Shown: positions 1 to 11,474, counted from the stretch's first letter. The stretch is DNA of 64,000 bases from Altimarinus sp964500515 (GCA_964500515.1 CAZCNE010000005.1:1-64000), one strand, 5' to 3'. The notes: generated by a model not told the origin, from the sequence alone. Translations and numbers: made by a program.

Positions 1-1005
1 TTCTTTTTCTTGTTTACAATAAGGGCAAATTCTTCTTACAAGTCTTTGAGCTATTATTACATCAATTGCTGAAGCTAATATATATGGTTCAAGTCACATA
101 CTAAGTATACGATTGATTGTTTCTATAGCACTTTTTGTATGAAGAGTTGTTAAAACTAAATGTCAAGTCAAAGAGGCACTTACTGCTGTTTCAAGAGTTG
201 CACTGTCTCTTATTTCTCATACCATAACTATATCAGGATCTTGTCTAAGGATTGCTTTTAGTCAAGATTCAAAACTAAATCATTCTTTTTCTTCAACTTC
301 AGTTTGTATAACTCAAGGCATTTCGTATTCTATTGGATCTTCTATAGTTATTATTTTTTTATCTCTTGAATTAAGTTTATTTAACATTGTATAAAGAGTT
401 GTTGTTTTACCCGATCAAGTTGGTCAAGTTACTAAAATCATACCATTTTTTTTATCTAGAGTTTTTTCTATTATCCTTTTTGCTGTCCAGAAAAATCATA
501 GCTCATCGAAACCAATTACATTTTTTTGTGAATCAAGAAGTCTACATACTACATTTTCTCAATATTTTGTTGGTAAAACTGAAACTCTTATATCTATTTT
601 TCTTTCATCAATTGAAGTAAAATATTTTCAATCTTGAGGTAAGTTTGTTATGTTTAATTTCATATTTGCAGAATATTTTATTCTTTCAAGCATTAATTTA
701 TATTCTTTATAATTAATATAAAATACATCAACCAAAACTCAATCAATTCTAAATCTAATTTTTACTTCTTTTTCATAACATTCATAATGAATATCTGAAC
801 TTCATAAAATTAATGCTCAAATAGTTATGTCTCTTAGAGCATTATCTGTTTGTTGTTTTGTAAGTGATTCTTTGATTTTTTCCTCTATTTTTTTAAATTT
901 ATCTGAACTATATGCTTGCTTTTTTTCAAGTGCTAAAATCCATTTTTTCAAATCTTCATTTTTTTTATCTTCTATTTCTGATTTTGATTTTTTTATTGTT
1001 TGCAT
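1..1005 (-). CDS. pilB: Type IV pilus assembly / type II secretion ATPase (PilB/GspE family), C-terminus cut by window edge
   Basis: The hexameric ATPase powers extension of type IV pili at the cytoplasmic face of the membrane. Read with TGA = Gly, the protein (335 codons visible) has ASDIHYE-type N2 domain sequence near residue 70, a Walker A GPTGSGKTTT near residue 192, the Asp-box/Walker B stretch DPDIVMVGEIRD near 257, the His-box LVLTTLHT, and the first half of the tetracysteine zinc site (RRICPYC) at the left edge. The start ATG at 1005 opens a charged coiled N-terminus that lacks the usual full N1 domain, so it is a short-form PilB. An 8-bp tandem repeat lies just upstream. It could equally be named GspE; a prepilin at 23.7 kb favours pili. 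Confidence 0.93.
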
Positions 1006-1016
1006 ATACTTATTAA

Positions 1017-1080
1017 GTGTAAAAGTGTAAAAGTGTAAAAGTGTAAAAGTGTAAAAGTGTAAAAGTGTAAAAGTGTAAAA
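1017..1080. repeat. 8-bp tandem repeat, eight perfect copies
   Basis: The unit GTGTAAAA is repeated eight times without a mismatch and then breaks at GTGAGAAA. It begins 12 bp upstream of the pilus ATPase start codon and lies in the 140-bp gap between two divergent genes, so it occupies a promoter or 5' untranslated position. Confidence 0.97.
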
Positions 1081-1145
1081 GTGAGAAATTACTTTTTTTA
1101 ATTTAATTTTAAATCCTATTATAATATATCATAATTTCATTGTTT

Positions 1146-1685
1146 ATGCAAAAAACAAGCTTAAAATGATCAATTCTAATTTGGAGTATTTTTTTAAGTT
1201 TACTTGTAATTACTTCTTTTTCTTACATATCTCTAAAAGTTAATAAAAATATAAAATTAAATACAGTTTTAGAAAATACTTTCAATAAAAATTCAAATAT
1301 AAAAAATGCTATAAATTCTTGAGATATTCAAACTTTATGAGACTGAGAATTTTTAAAAATAACTGATAAACAATTTATTTTAAATGATAAAGAAGTTTTA
1401 GAAATTTCATTTTCATGAAATATTAATTGAATAATTTCATTGGAAAATGGTGGACCTTTAAAATATAATTTTTTAACTCAATCTTGACTTATTGTAAAAA
1501 GTGACTTTTGACAATTTTCATGAAATATTAATTCTTTTAAAAAACTTCGTATAGAAAATTTGTGATGAATTGCAAACTTTTCTGTAAGTGAATTGGATAA
1601 ATCTGATATTGTATCTAAGAAAACATTTACTATATATAAAAATATATGATGAAAAAAAATAGAGAAAAATGTTTTTATTAAATAA
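1146..1685 (+). CDS. Small single-pass membrane protein, possibly a minor pilin-like component
   Basis: Not recognised with certainty. The 179-residue product has a short positively charged N-terminus, then one hydrophobic helix (about residues 8-30, beginning KGSILIWSIFLSLL), then a polar Gly/Asn-rich exported domain. A glycine followed by a helix at the extreme N-terminus is the layout of PilX/PilV-like minor pilins, and it sits divergent from the pilus ATPase, which makes a pilus role plausible. It lacks the diagnostic FTLIE motif, so this is inference only. Confidence 0.6.
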
Positions 1686-1742
1686 AAGTTTGATTTTTTT
1701 TGTTTTTTTATATTATTTATATATATATTAAAATTTTTAATT

Positions 1743-3098
1743 ATGGATCAAGAAATAAACCAAATTCTATTATTGTTACTTGCAGCTTTGTTTTGAGCTA
1801 TTATTTGAGTTGAAAGAGATGTTTTTAATTATGATGAAAGAAAAGCTAAAGAAAAAATTTCTTTTTGATGAATAAGAACATTTTCTTTAGTATCAATTTT
1901 ATGATGATTGAGTTATATTTTGGATGAATTATTATGATTACACAGCATTGTTATTGCTTCAATGGCTATTGTTTGAGCTTTTATTTTAGTGTCATATATT
2001 TATTCTGTTTATAAAAAAGAACAACTGTGAATGACAACAGAAATAGCAGTTTTTTTATCTTTTTTTATGTGAATTTTTGTCGTCTCATGAAAAATTAAAT
2101 TTGCCGTTATTTTATCGATAGCTATTTCATTTATATTGTCTTTAAAAGATGTACTTGATAAATTAAAAAATAGTATTAGTAGAGAAGAGTTAAGTAACAC
2201 TTTAAAATTTGCTGTAATTTCTTTAGTTGTATTGCCTTTATTACCGGACCATACTTATTCTATAGTTGATGTATTCAATTATTTTTGATATGAATGAAAT
2301 TTTTTGAATATAGGTATTTTTTATGTTAAATTTTTCAATCCTTATTGAATATGGTACTTTGTAGTTTTGATGGCAGCTATAAGCTATATTTGATATATTT
2401 TATCTAAATTTATTTGAGAAAAAAATTCTATTGTTGCTTCTTGAGCAATTTGATGACTTGTTTCATCTACTGCAGTTACAGCTAGTATGAGTGAAGCTTC
2501 AAAAAATGACACAAACAACACAAATATGTACGTTATTGCTACTTTACTAGCTTCAACAATCATGTTTGTAAGAGTAGTTATTATAGTTTTATTTTTTAAC
2601 ATAAACCTTTTATCTAGTATATTGTTGCCTTCTTTTTTAATGTTATTGTGAATGTGATTTTATATACTATATTTTTATTTGAAATCAAAAAAACAATTAA
2701 TTGGAGAAAATCCTAATATAAAAAGTGATTATAAAAGTCCTTTTAGCATTGCTCCAGCTATAAAATTTGCTATTTTTGTTTTGTTTATTAAATTTGTTGC
2801 TGCTATTTGAACTGAATATAAAGAGTTTTTATGATGAGATTATTTTTATTATCTATTGTGAACAATCTCATGATTAGCAGATGTTGATGCAATTAGTCAA
2901 ACTATGGCAGTGGATTCTAATTTATGACATGTTTTATCATCAGTTGCTAGTATGACTATAATAGTGTCAGTTATTTCAAACAACTTGGTAAAATGAACTT
3001 TAGCATGGAGATTTGGGGAAAAGAAATTTTGAAGAATAGTTATGTGATGATTTATATTTTCTATGGTTTTTGGTTTAGCTGGTTTATTTTTTATTTAA
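1743..3098 (+). CDS. MgtC/SapB N-terminal and DUF4010 multi-pass membrane protein
   Basis: The 451-residue integral membrane protein has about a dozen hydrophobic helices. The N-terminal part has the MgtC-like pattern (A-x-x-x-VERDV, then GGIRTFSLVSILGG). The C-terminal half carries the DUF4010 core GGLVSSTAVTASMSEAS near residue 240 and a second conserved stretch around SGLADVDAISQ near residue 380. MgtC/SapB relatives are linked to Mg stress and intramacrophage survival; the role of the DUF4010 fusion is unknown. It lies 57 bp after the preceding gene and 28 bp before the next, likely one transcription unit. Confidence 0.88.
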
Positions 3099-3126
3099 AT
3101 ATTTTATTTTTTTAATTTTATATATT

Positions 3127-3804
3127 ATGAAAAAGTTTTCTTTGTTAATTTTTGTTTTTTTAATTAGTATTTCATTAACATCTTGCTTTAATAAATGAGA
3201 TACAAATACAGATAGTCAAACTTGAAGTACAAATACTCAAAACAACGTTCAAGCTTGAAATAATTTACAAAAAGTTGTAGATAAGATTAGTAATGAATAT
3301 AAAAATGATGAAATGTTTTTGTCGTGTATAGAGACAAGTATTTGATCATGTTTATTTCCTGTTGTACAACAAAAAGCTACAGAAAAAAATGATACAAGTG
3401 TTTGTAGTGAGCTAGTTGATTTTAATTTAGAGGATTGATGTAAAGCATGAATAACTACTTCTTTAGCAATTTCTGCTTGAACAATTGATAAATGTAATGA
3501 ACTAGAATGAAATAACAAAGATAACTGTATTTCACAAGTTACAATTGATTTAGCTGTAAAATGATGAAATCCTGAATTATGTAAAGAATATATTAAAGTT
3601 GAAAGTGATACTTGAACTTGAGATTTATTAAGTCAATCAAAATTTTATCTTGATAATTGTATAAATTCAGCAAGTTTACAATTAGCAATGACAAAAAAAG
3701 ATGTTAAATATTGTATGAATTTACAAAATAAATTTGATATTGATAGCTGTGTACAAAATGTAAAAAATATTATTGAAATGGAAAAAAATCTTAACGAACA
3801 ATAA
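3127..3804 (+). CDS. Secreted lipoprotein with repeated Cys-containing segments
   Basis: The 225-residue product begins with a lipoprotein signal peptide: KK, a hydrophobic stretch, then the lipobox-like SLTSC with Cys about residue 20. The mature part opens with a Ser/Thr/Asn linker and then has cysteine-containing units spaced 20-35 residues apart (CIETSIGSC, CSELVDF, CKAG, CNEL, CKEY, CMNL). These look like degenerate helical repeats pinned by disulfides. No family name can be given. A lipoprotein diacylglyceryl transferase is encoded at 34.5 kb. Confidence 0.8.
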
Positions 3805-3826
3805 AAAAAGAAAGTAATTAAAGGTG

Positions 3827-5479
3827 ATGCAAGAAAAATTAAGTATAAAATGAAATTTAGTAAAATTTTATAAAAAATCATTATATGAGGATGTAGAAGA
3901 TATTCTACAAAAAAGATTTTGAGATAATTATATTTTTGATAAGTGAATAAAGGATTTATATGATCCTTTATTGCTTTGTTGAATGAAAGATGCTGTTAAG
4001 AGAATTATTCAAGCAAAAAAAAATGAAGAAAGGATTATGATTTTTTGAGATTATGATGTAGATGGAGTTACTTCTACATCTATTTTGATGCATTTTTTTA
4101 AAAAAGTCGGAATACAAGCAAGCTATAGACTTCCTCACAGAATCAATGATTGATATGGTTTAAAAAAATATTTTATAGATGAAATGTCATCTCTTTGAGT
4201 TAGTTTAGTTATAACTGTTGATTGTGGTACAAGAGATATTGAAGTTATAAAATATGCTAAAGATAAATGAATTGATGTTATTGTTACAGATCACCATAGT
4301 GTTCCAGAAATAATACCAAAAGAAGCAATTAGCGTTATAAATCCTAAAAGAAAGGATTGTTTATATCCATTTAAAGAACTTTCTTGAGCTTGAGTTGCTT
4401 TTAAATTGATGAGCGCTTTAGCAAAAGAAATACTCCCTGAAAAGGAAGCTACTAAGTATATAGAAGAAAGTATAGACATAGCAGCAATTTGAACTGTTGC
4501 TGATTGTATGACTTTAACTTGAGAAAATCGAATAATTGTAGAAAATTGACTAAAACAATTAAAAAAATCAAGATCAAGATGAATAAAAAAACTTATTAAA
4601 GATAGGATAAATGATGATTTAGATAGTGATATTTTTAGTTTTCTTATTTGACCTAAATTAAATTCAGCTTGAAGATTAGATACTCCATACAAAGCTGTAA
4701 ATCTTATTTTAAATAATTCTGATAGTGTTGAAGAAACTATCCAAGAAATTGAAATTTTAAATGAAAAAAGAAGAAAACTTACTTATAAATATTATGATTT
4801 AGCATTAGAAAAAGTTAATATAAATGATAATTTGATTTTTTATGAATCTGATGAGATAAATCATGGAATTATTTGAATTCTCGCTTGAAAATTAACAGAA
4901 AAATATTATAAACCTTCAATTGTTTTAATTGAAGAAGATGATAAATTTGTAGCAAGTTGTAGAAGCCCTGATTATTTTTCAATTGTTGAGATATTGGAAA
5001 AATATAAAGATTATTTTTTAGCTTTTTGATGACATAAACAAGCTGCTTGATTTTCAATCTTGAAATCAAAATATAAAGAATTTAAAGAAAAAATTTTACA
5101 AGATGTAAATAAAGAAGATTTTACTAAGTTTAAAAAAACCATTTATGTTGATAAACTTATAAAAATTGATGATTTAGGTTTTAATTTTTTGGATAAAGTT
5201 AATAGATTTAAACCTTTTTGACTATGAAATCCAAAACCAATTTTTATGATAGAGGATTTTAAATATGAAAATTTATCATACCTTTGAAAATGAGTTGAAC
5301 ACATAAAATTTTATGTTAAATCATGACATAAAATAGTTTGATTTTTTCTTTGAGATTATTTTAAAAATATAAAAAAATCTTCAAAAATTGATTTGATTTT
5401 TGAGTTAAATATAGACAATTTTAATTGAAATAGAAATTTACAGTTAAATGTGATTGATTTTTTGTTAGATAGTAAATAA
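3827..5479 (+). CDS. recJ: Single-stranded-DNA-specific 5'-3' exonuclease RecJ
   Basis: RecJ degrades single-stranded DNA 5' to 3' in recombination and mismatch/excision repair. The 550-residue protein has the DHH-family motifs in order: DYDVDGVTS near residue 75, VDCGT near 130, the DHHS motif near 155, PKLNSAGR near 285, and the DHHA1 motif GGHKQAAGFS near 400, followed by an OB-fold C-terminus. Length is typical for RecJ. Several of the essential glycines are TGA codons. The ATG start overlaps nothing and lies 22 bp after the upstream stop. Confidence 0.96.
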
Positions 5480-5526
5480 AAAACTATAATAAACATACAA
5501 AAATATTAATTTTTAATTTAATTTTT

Positions 5527-6462
5527 ATGTATCTTTGAATTGATATATGAAGTGTTAGTATAAAATTTGCAATTATTGATGATAAATTAAATATTTTAGA
5601 ATATGATTATTTTAGAACTCATTGAGATTTAATTAAATCAATTAAAAAATTGTTAAATAAAATTAAATCAAAAGAAATAAAATCCATTGTAACTACATGA
5701 AGCGCTAGGAAAATGATAAAGAAAATTATAGATGCAGATTTTGATGTAGATGAAATAACATCTCATAGAACAGCTATAAAATATTTTTATCCTGAAGTTA
5801 AAACTATTTTTGAGATTTGATGACAAGATAGTAAACTTATATATTTTGATGAAAATAATGTAAATTTTGAAATGAATAATGTTTGTGCTGCTTGAACTTG
5901 ATCTTTTTTAGATCAACAAGCTTCAAGGTTGGGATTAAATATAGAAGATTTTTATAAAAAATGATTAGAATCTATTGAAAGTCATAACATAGCAAGTAAA
6001 TGTACAGTTTTTGCAGAAACTGATATGATTCACGCTCAACAATCTTGAGTTCCTATTGATCAAATAATCAGATGAGTTCATAAGTGAATGATAAATAATT
6101 ATTTTTCTACTTTGTGCAGATGAAAAAAATTAAAGTGAAAATTTTTATTTGAATGATGAACTTCTTTAAATAAATTACTTGTTGAAGAATTAACAAATAA
6201 ACTTATAATAGAATGATATATAAATAAAAAAGATGATTTGATTGTTCCAGAAAAGTACAATACAGTTATTTGAGCTTTGTGAGCAGCTATTATATGAAAA
6301 CAAAAAAATATAAATAATAAAAAAGAACTTATAAAAATAAATAATTACAAATTTATCTGAAATGAAGAATGTTATAATTTTAAAAATAAATGTTGAGCAA
6401 AATTAACAAAAATAATAATTAATAATAAAGAATTAATAATTTGAAAGTCATGTGAGAATTAA
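5527..6462 (+). CDS. BadF/BadG/BcrA/BcrD-type ATPase (acyl-CoA dehydratase activase-like)
   Basis: The family is ASKHA-fold ATPases carrying a [4Fe-4S] cluster between two subunits; they inject an electron into 2-hydroxyacyl-CoA dehydratases or related radical enzymes. The 311-residue protein has the phosphate-binding GIDIGSVSIK at residues 4-13, EIGGQDSKL, and the cluster cysteines in CAAGTGSF (near 120) and SKCTVFAE (near 157), all as in HgdC-type activases. The next gene overlaps and encodes the usual partner domain. No dehydratase subunits are nearby, so the actual client enzyme is unknown. Confidence 0.9.
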
Positions 6463-7565
6463 ATATAAAAAGAAAAGTTTCTATTTATCCAAATATACAT
6501 TTTGAAACTGTTATTTGAACTTTTATTGATAAAAAGAAATTTGAAATAATTCCAATAAATTTTACAGATCATGAACTGGTTTCGTCATATTCTCAAAATC
6601 TTGTTTGAGAATGGTGTTTTCCTGTAAAACTTCTTCTTGCTTTATATGAACAACATATAAAAGAAAAAAATGTAAAAGATTATTTTACACTAAATATGGA
6701 TATATGTAATTATCCTTTTGTTTTTTTTAAACTTCATACTTTAATAAAAGAAAAATTTAACTTTTATCCGATTATATCAAAGAATCCATGTATGTCTTTT
6801 AGTATTATAAGACAATCTTTAACTCAACTAAAAAAAATGGATAAGTCATATTCATTATTTAAATTTTTAAAAAAATCTCCTATTGCTTTTTGGAAAATGA
6901 ATAATATTTGACTTTTATTAAATATTTTTCACGATAATCTCCCAAAAGTTAAAAATCCAAGTTCTTACAAAAGATTATTTTTAAAGTATAAGTGGGATTT
7001 TATATTGGAAGAAGATTATAAAAAATTAAAAAAAATTATTAATAAGTTTGAAAAAATTTCAAAAGACGAATATGATGAAGAAAAAGATAATAAAAAAATA
7101 CATAATGTACTAATATCTTGAGATTTTTCTTTTTTGACTATTGATTTTTCATTATTTGATATTGATGTATTTTTAGCAAAAAATTGAATAAAAGTTATCA
7201 ATAATTTTAAACTAGCTGATTTTTGTATTATTCAAAAAATTAAAAATTATCATAAAAAAGCAAAAATATTGCTAAAAGAAATGCTTAGTTCTAAAAATTT
7301 AAAAATAAATGTAAATAAACATAAACTAATTGAATTTTATACATTATCAAGTATAATAAATTCGTTAGACAAAAACATAAGCTGAATTATTTTTATTAAA
7401 CCATATATGTGTGCTCCTTCAGAGCGAGTAAGTCATATATTGAAAGAAAAAAAATACTTTAACTGGCCATATGTTGAAATTACATATGATGAACATAGTT
7501 GATTGAATTGAATTATTACAAGGCTTGAAGCTTTTATAAATATTTTAAAAGAAAAAAATAATTAA
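6450..7565 (+). CDS. CoA-activase partner protein (DUF2229-like)
   Basis: In many bacteria a DUF2229 domain is fused behind the BadF ATPase; here it is a separate 371-residue protein whose ATG overlaps the activase gene by 13 bp, implying coupled translation. Visible hallmarks are the N-terminal FTDHELVSSYS region, EWCFPVKLLL near residue 50 (the family's E-x-C-x-P-x-K pattern), CNYPFVFF near 85, and a C-terminal half with KPYMCAPSERVSH resembling the dehydratase-like second domain. It probably binds an iron-sulfur cluster. Exact function is unknown. Confidence 0.78.
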
Positions 7566-7571
7566 TAATTT

Positions 7572-8951
7572 ATGAAAAAAGTATATTTTGTTTGAATCGG
7601 TTGAATTTGAATTTCTGCAGTAGCAAGATATTTCAATGAAAATTGATGGCAAGTTTTTTGAAGTGATAAAACTGAAAGTGAACTTATAAAAAAGTTGAAA
7701 GAAGAGGGAATTGATATAATAATATGAGAAGATGAATCAAGAATTGAAGCAGACTTTGATTATCTAATTTATACTGAAGCTGTTCCTATAACACAAAAAG
7801 AAATTGAAAAAGCTAAAAAATTATGAATTCAAATTTTTACATATCCACAAAGTTTAGCTTTAATTTCAAAAGATAAAAAATTAATAGCAGTTTCTTGAAG
7901 TCATGGTAAATCAACTACAAGTTCTTTAATTGCAATTATGTTAAAAAATTCAAATTTTTGAATAAATGCAGTAATTTGAACTTTGTTAAAAGAATTTGAT
8001 AATAAAAATTCTTATTTTTCAAATAGTGATTATTTTGTGATAGAAGCTTGCGAATATAAAAGATCTTTTTTGAATTATAAGCCATATATTTGAGTTATTA
8101 CAAATATTGATTTAGATCACTTAGATTATTATAAAGATTTGGAAGATTATGAAAATGCTTTTAAAAGTTTTATAGAAAATATAGAAAAATGATGATTTGC
8201 AATTATAAATTGAGAATGTGAATCATCAAAAAAATTGTATAATTTAAGAAAGGATATTAATTATATAGTTGTTTATAGAGATTATTTTTCATTTATAGAA
8301 AAAGAAGAATTTAAGCTTTCTATTTTTGAAAAAAAATCAAGAAATATAAAAAATTGAAAAATGCATATTTTTCCAAAAATTAAATTAAATATTCCTTGAG
8401 AACATATACTTTTTGATTCTCATATAGTTTTTGCTCTTTGAATGATTCTTTGATTAGAAGAAAGAGAAATAATCAAAAGTTTAGAAAATTTTAATTGAGT
8501 TTGGAGAAGAAGTGAAGTTATTTGAACAACAAATAATTGAAATTTACTTATGAGTGATTATTGACATCATCCTAAAGAAATTAAACCAACTTTAAAAGCA
8601 CTAAAAGAAAAATATAGTAACAAAAGATTATTTGTAATTTTTCAACCTCATCAATATGCTAGAACTTTAAGTTTACTTGATCAATTTAAAGATTCGTTTT
8701 CTTATGCTGATATACTTATAGTTCCAGATATTTATGCATCAAGAGATACAAAAGAAAATATGGAAAAAATGAGTAGTAAAATTTTTATAGAAAATGTAAA
8801 TCATCCTATGAAATACGATGGACAATGAATTGAAAATACTCTAAAAACAATTTTATATTACGATGCAAAAAATCCAAATTCTTCAGTAATTTTGCTTTTA
8901 TGAGCATGAAATATAGATGATTTGAGATATAAAATAGAAGTAAAAAAATAA
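7572..8951 (+). CDS. murC: UDP-N-acetylmuramate--L-alanine ligase MurC
   Basis: MurC adds the first amino acid of the peptidoglycan stem peptide using ATP. The 459-residue protein has the Rossmann start GIGGIGISAVA at residues 8-18, the ATP loop GSHGKSTTSS near 108, ITNIDLDHLDYY near 178, WRRSE near 313 and DYGHHPKEI near 328, which is the full Mur ligase set. It starts 6 bp after the preceding stop, so it is co-transcribed with the activase pair. It shows that this cell makes its own peptidoglycan precursors. Confidence 0.96.
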
Positions 8952-9006
8952 AATGATACAATGTATATAAAATTTTAAAAGTTGCATGATAAATAAAAAT
9001 TTTTTT

Positions 9007-9034
9007 TTGACAAACTAAAAATACTAGATATATT
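9007..9034 (+). promoter_or_regulatory. Promoter of the leu leader-leuA unit
   Basis: A consensus -35 TTGACA (9007-9012) is followed after 16 bp by TATATT (9029-9034), just ahead of the leader ORF at 9052. This is one of the best sigma-70-type matches in the window. Confidence 0.75.
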
Positions 9035-9051
9035 AATATTGCATTTAAAAA

Positions 9052-9120
9052 ATGTTTATGATAAAAACAACTAATTTACTCCTAAATTCACTTTTAGTAT
9101 TCAACTGAGAGAGTTTTTAG
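9052..9120 (+). CDS. leu leader peptide (22 residues, Leu-rich)
   Basis: A short ORF starting ATG at 9052 (or the in-frame ATG at 9058) encodes a 22-residue peptide containing LLLNSLL. The five Leu codons, TTA CTC CTA ... CTT TTA, include CTC and CTA, which are rare in this AT-rich genome. It then passes a TGA (9106, read Gly) and stops at TAG 9118-9120. It is followed by an intrinsic terminator and then leuA. The arrangement is that of leuL-type leader peptides, whose translation rate senses charged tRNA-Leu. No sequence similarity to known leaders is expected; the inference rests on codon content and RNA geometry. Confidence 0.8.
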
Positions 9121-9179
9121 GTGTAAAAATTATTTTTTTTAAATTAAACTTTCTTGGAAAAAAGAAAGTTTTTTTTTTT
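9109..9179 (+). promoter_or_regulatory. Leucine attenuator: mutually exclusive antiterminator and terminator
   Basis: The terminator stem pairs AAACTTTCTT (9146-9155) with AAGAAAGTTT (9162-9171) around a GGAAAA loop, followed by a run of T to 9179. Its 5' arm can instead pair with GAGAGTTT at 9109-9116 (8 bp, one G-U), which lies at the end of the leader ORF. A ribosome reaching the leader stop covers 9109-9116, so the terminator forms; a ribosome stalled at the Leu codons (9076-9096) leaves it free and leuA is transcribed. Pairings were worked out by hand. Confidence 0.8.
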
Positions 9180-9197
9180 ATTATTTAAAAAATTTTT

Positions 9198-11474
9198 ATG
9201 AAAAAAAATTATAGGGAAATTATTGAGAAAAAATATGCTTGAAATGATAAGTTCTTTTTAAGAATTTTATCAAATTATGAACAAAAATATTGAAATATTA
9301 GTGATGAAACAAGAAGAAAAATTTTAGAACTTGAATTTAATAAATCAAAAGAAGATGAACCTAAAAAAGTAAATGAAATAATTGATTCTTTGATAAATTA
9401 TGTAAAAGAAATATACATAAGAATTATTGATATGACATTAAGAGAATGAGATCAAGCTCCTTGATGATGAATGAATAGGTTTGAAAAAGCTATTATTGCT
9501 TTGTATTTGAAAGAAGCTTGAATTGATGTTATTGAATTATGATTTGCTGCTAATCCTGCTGATTATCATAATATTAAGTATATTTTAAAACATATTTGAG
9601 ATTGAACCTGAATAGATGATCCATATTTATCAACTCTTTGTAGAGCAAATATTTGAGATGTAGAAAAAGCAATTGAACTTTTTAGAGATTATAATAAGCC
9701 AAGAATTCATGTTTTTTATGCAACAAGTGAAAAACATATGGAAGCTAAAGTTTGAGAAAAAGCAAAACAGCAAGGTTTGAAAAAAGAAGAATTTATTATA
9801 CAAAGTTTTATAATAGCTCTTGAAAAGGCTTTGGAATTAAAAAAAATTCAATCAAATTTTGAGCTTGAAGTTTCTTTTGAAGATGCTGGAAATACAAAAA
9901 AAGAGAATTTACTTAAGCTATCAAAAATTATGATAAATAAAGCAAAAGAACATGATACAAAAATAATAATAAACCTTCCTTCAACGCTTTGAGATAAAAC
10001 TTCACAAGAAATCGCAGATATGTTTCGATATGTTTATAGATGACTTTTAGATTATTATAAAGATTATACAAATTGGGAATTATCTACTCATAATCACAAT
10101 GACAATGCCGAAGCTTTGTGAACATCTTTAGAAGCTATAAGATCTTGAGCCACAAATGTCGAAACATCACTTTTAGGCTTAGGTGAGTGAGCTTGAAATA
10201 CACAAACTCATACATTTTTTAATAAAATTAACAAAGATTGAGAAAAATTATGAATTGATTTTCTTGAAATTTATAAAAATAATAAATGAAAAATAAATAT
10301 TTTGTGAGCTACATCAAGATTATTTGAAAAAATGTTTTGAGTTAATTTAAATTCAATTACCCCATATATTTGAGAATATGTTCATATAAATTCCTCATGA
10401 ATTCACTGAGCAAATTGAGAAGTATATAGAACAGAAAATTCTATAGATAATTATGGTGCACAGAAACCAAAAGAATTTTTTTCATCTAGATGATGAACAA
10501 ATCAGATAGCAAAAATTTTAAAAAATTACAATATTGATTTTGAAAATGATACAGATATTTTTAAAAAGATATATATTTTAAGAATTCAAAGAGAAGCAGA
10601 AATTGTAACAACTTTGTATCCAGCAACACTGTATGCAATTTACCAAGAATTAAAGTGAAATTTTAGTATAAATGAGATTATAACTGAATGAGATAAATTA
10701 AAAGTAAGTTTAAATATTTATGGTAAAGAAATTAAATTTGTATGAGATATGAAAAATGAAAATTGACATATTACTTGAATTATGAAAGCAATTTCAAATT
10801 ATTTATGAAGTGATACTAAATTTGATTTAACAAAAGTTCCAACAAATAAGGCCATAATCCCATATAGAAAAGTCATAAATGATTTTAGAAAATCATGAAA
10901 TTATTTAGAAGGTTTAAGTATAGATACTGAGCTTGATAAAGTCATAATAGAGTCTGAAAAATTTGAAATTTTGAAAGACTTTTATTATAAAATTTATATG
11001 TTGCATATGGTTCTTGATAGCTATAATTCATTGACAAAACAAGAAAAAATTACTGAAAAATGAATATGTTTCTTAAAAGATATATCTGAAGAAGATGATA
11101 GTAAAATTAATAAATATATAGAAGACTTTGAGAATTTGAAAAATTTTTTAGAAGAAATGATTTATCAAAATAGAATTGAAATAGAAAGTTTTAAAGAAAT
11201 TAAATCTAAATATGCAACAATTTTTGATAAATTTGGATTAAATAATGAATATGAAGAATCAAGAAAAAATCTTGAAAATTATTTAAATGATGAAAATACT
11301 TTTAATAATATGTTTGGTCAAACTTGAGTTGTATACATAGAAGCAGAATTGAATTGAAAAAATATCAATTCTCAAGCTGTTTCAAAAAGTCTTACAAATG
11401 CTACAATAAAAGCTATAATATTTTCTGCATTGAAAGAAATTGAAAAGAAAGCTGAAAATAGTGATATTTTTTAA
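9198..11474 (+). CDS. leuA: 2-isopropylmalate synthase family enzyme, with long C-terminal insertion
   Basis: LeuA condenses acetyl-CoA with 2-ketoisovalerate in the first committed step of leucine synthesis. The 758-residue protein has the DRE-TIM motif as DMTLREGDQAPG near residue 78, ELGF near 113, the metal site STHNHNDNA near 298, and GLGEGAGN near 330. The C-terminal regulatory (LeuA dimer) domain resumes near 710 (IEAELNGK). Between about 587 and 705 is a Lys/Glu/Asn-rich helical insertion that makes it some 200 residues longer than usual LeuA. The ATG at 9198 lies 19 bp after the attenuator T-run. A related specificity such as citramalate synthase cannot be excluded, but the Leu leader supports LeuA. 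Confidence 0.88.

Noticed and set aside
4291..4692. 133-codon open frame on -
   Set aside because: Antisense to recJ, which keeps all its motifs across this span.
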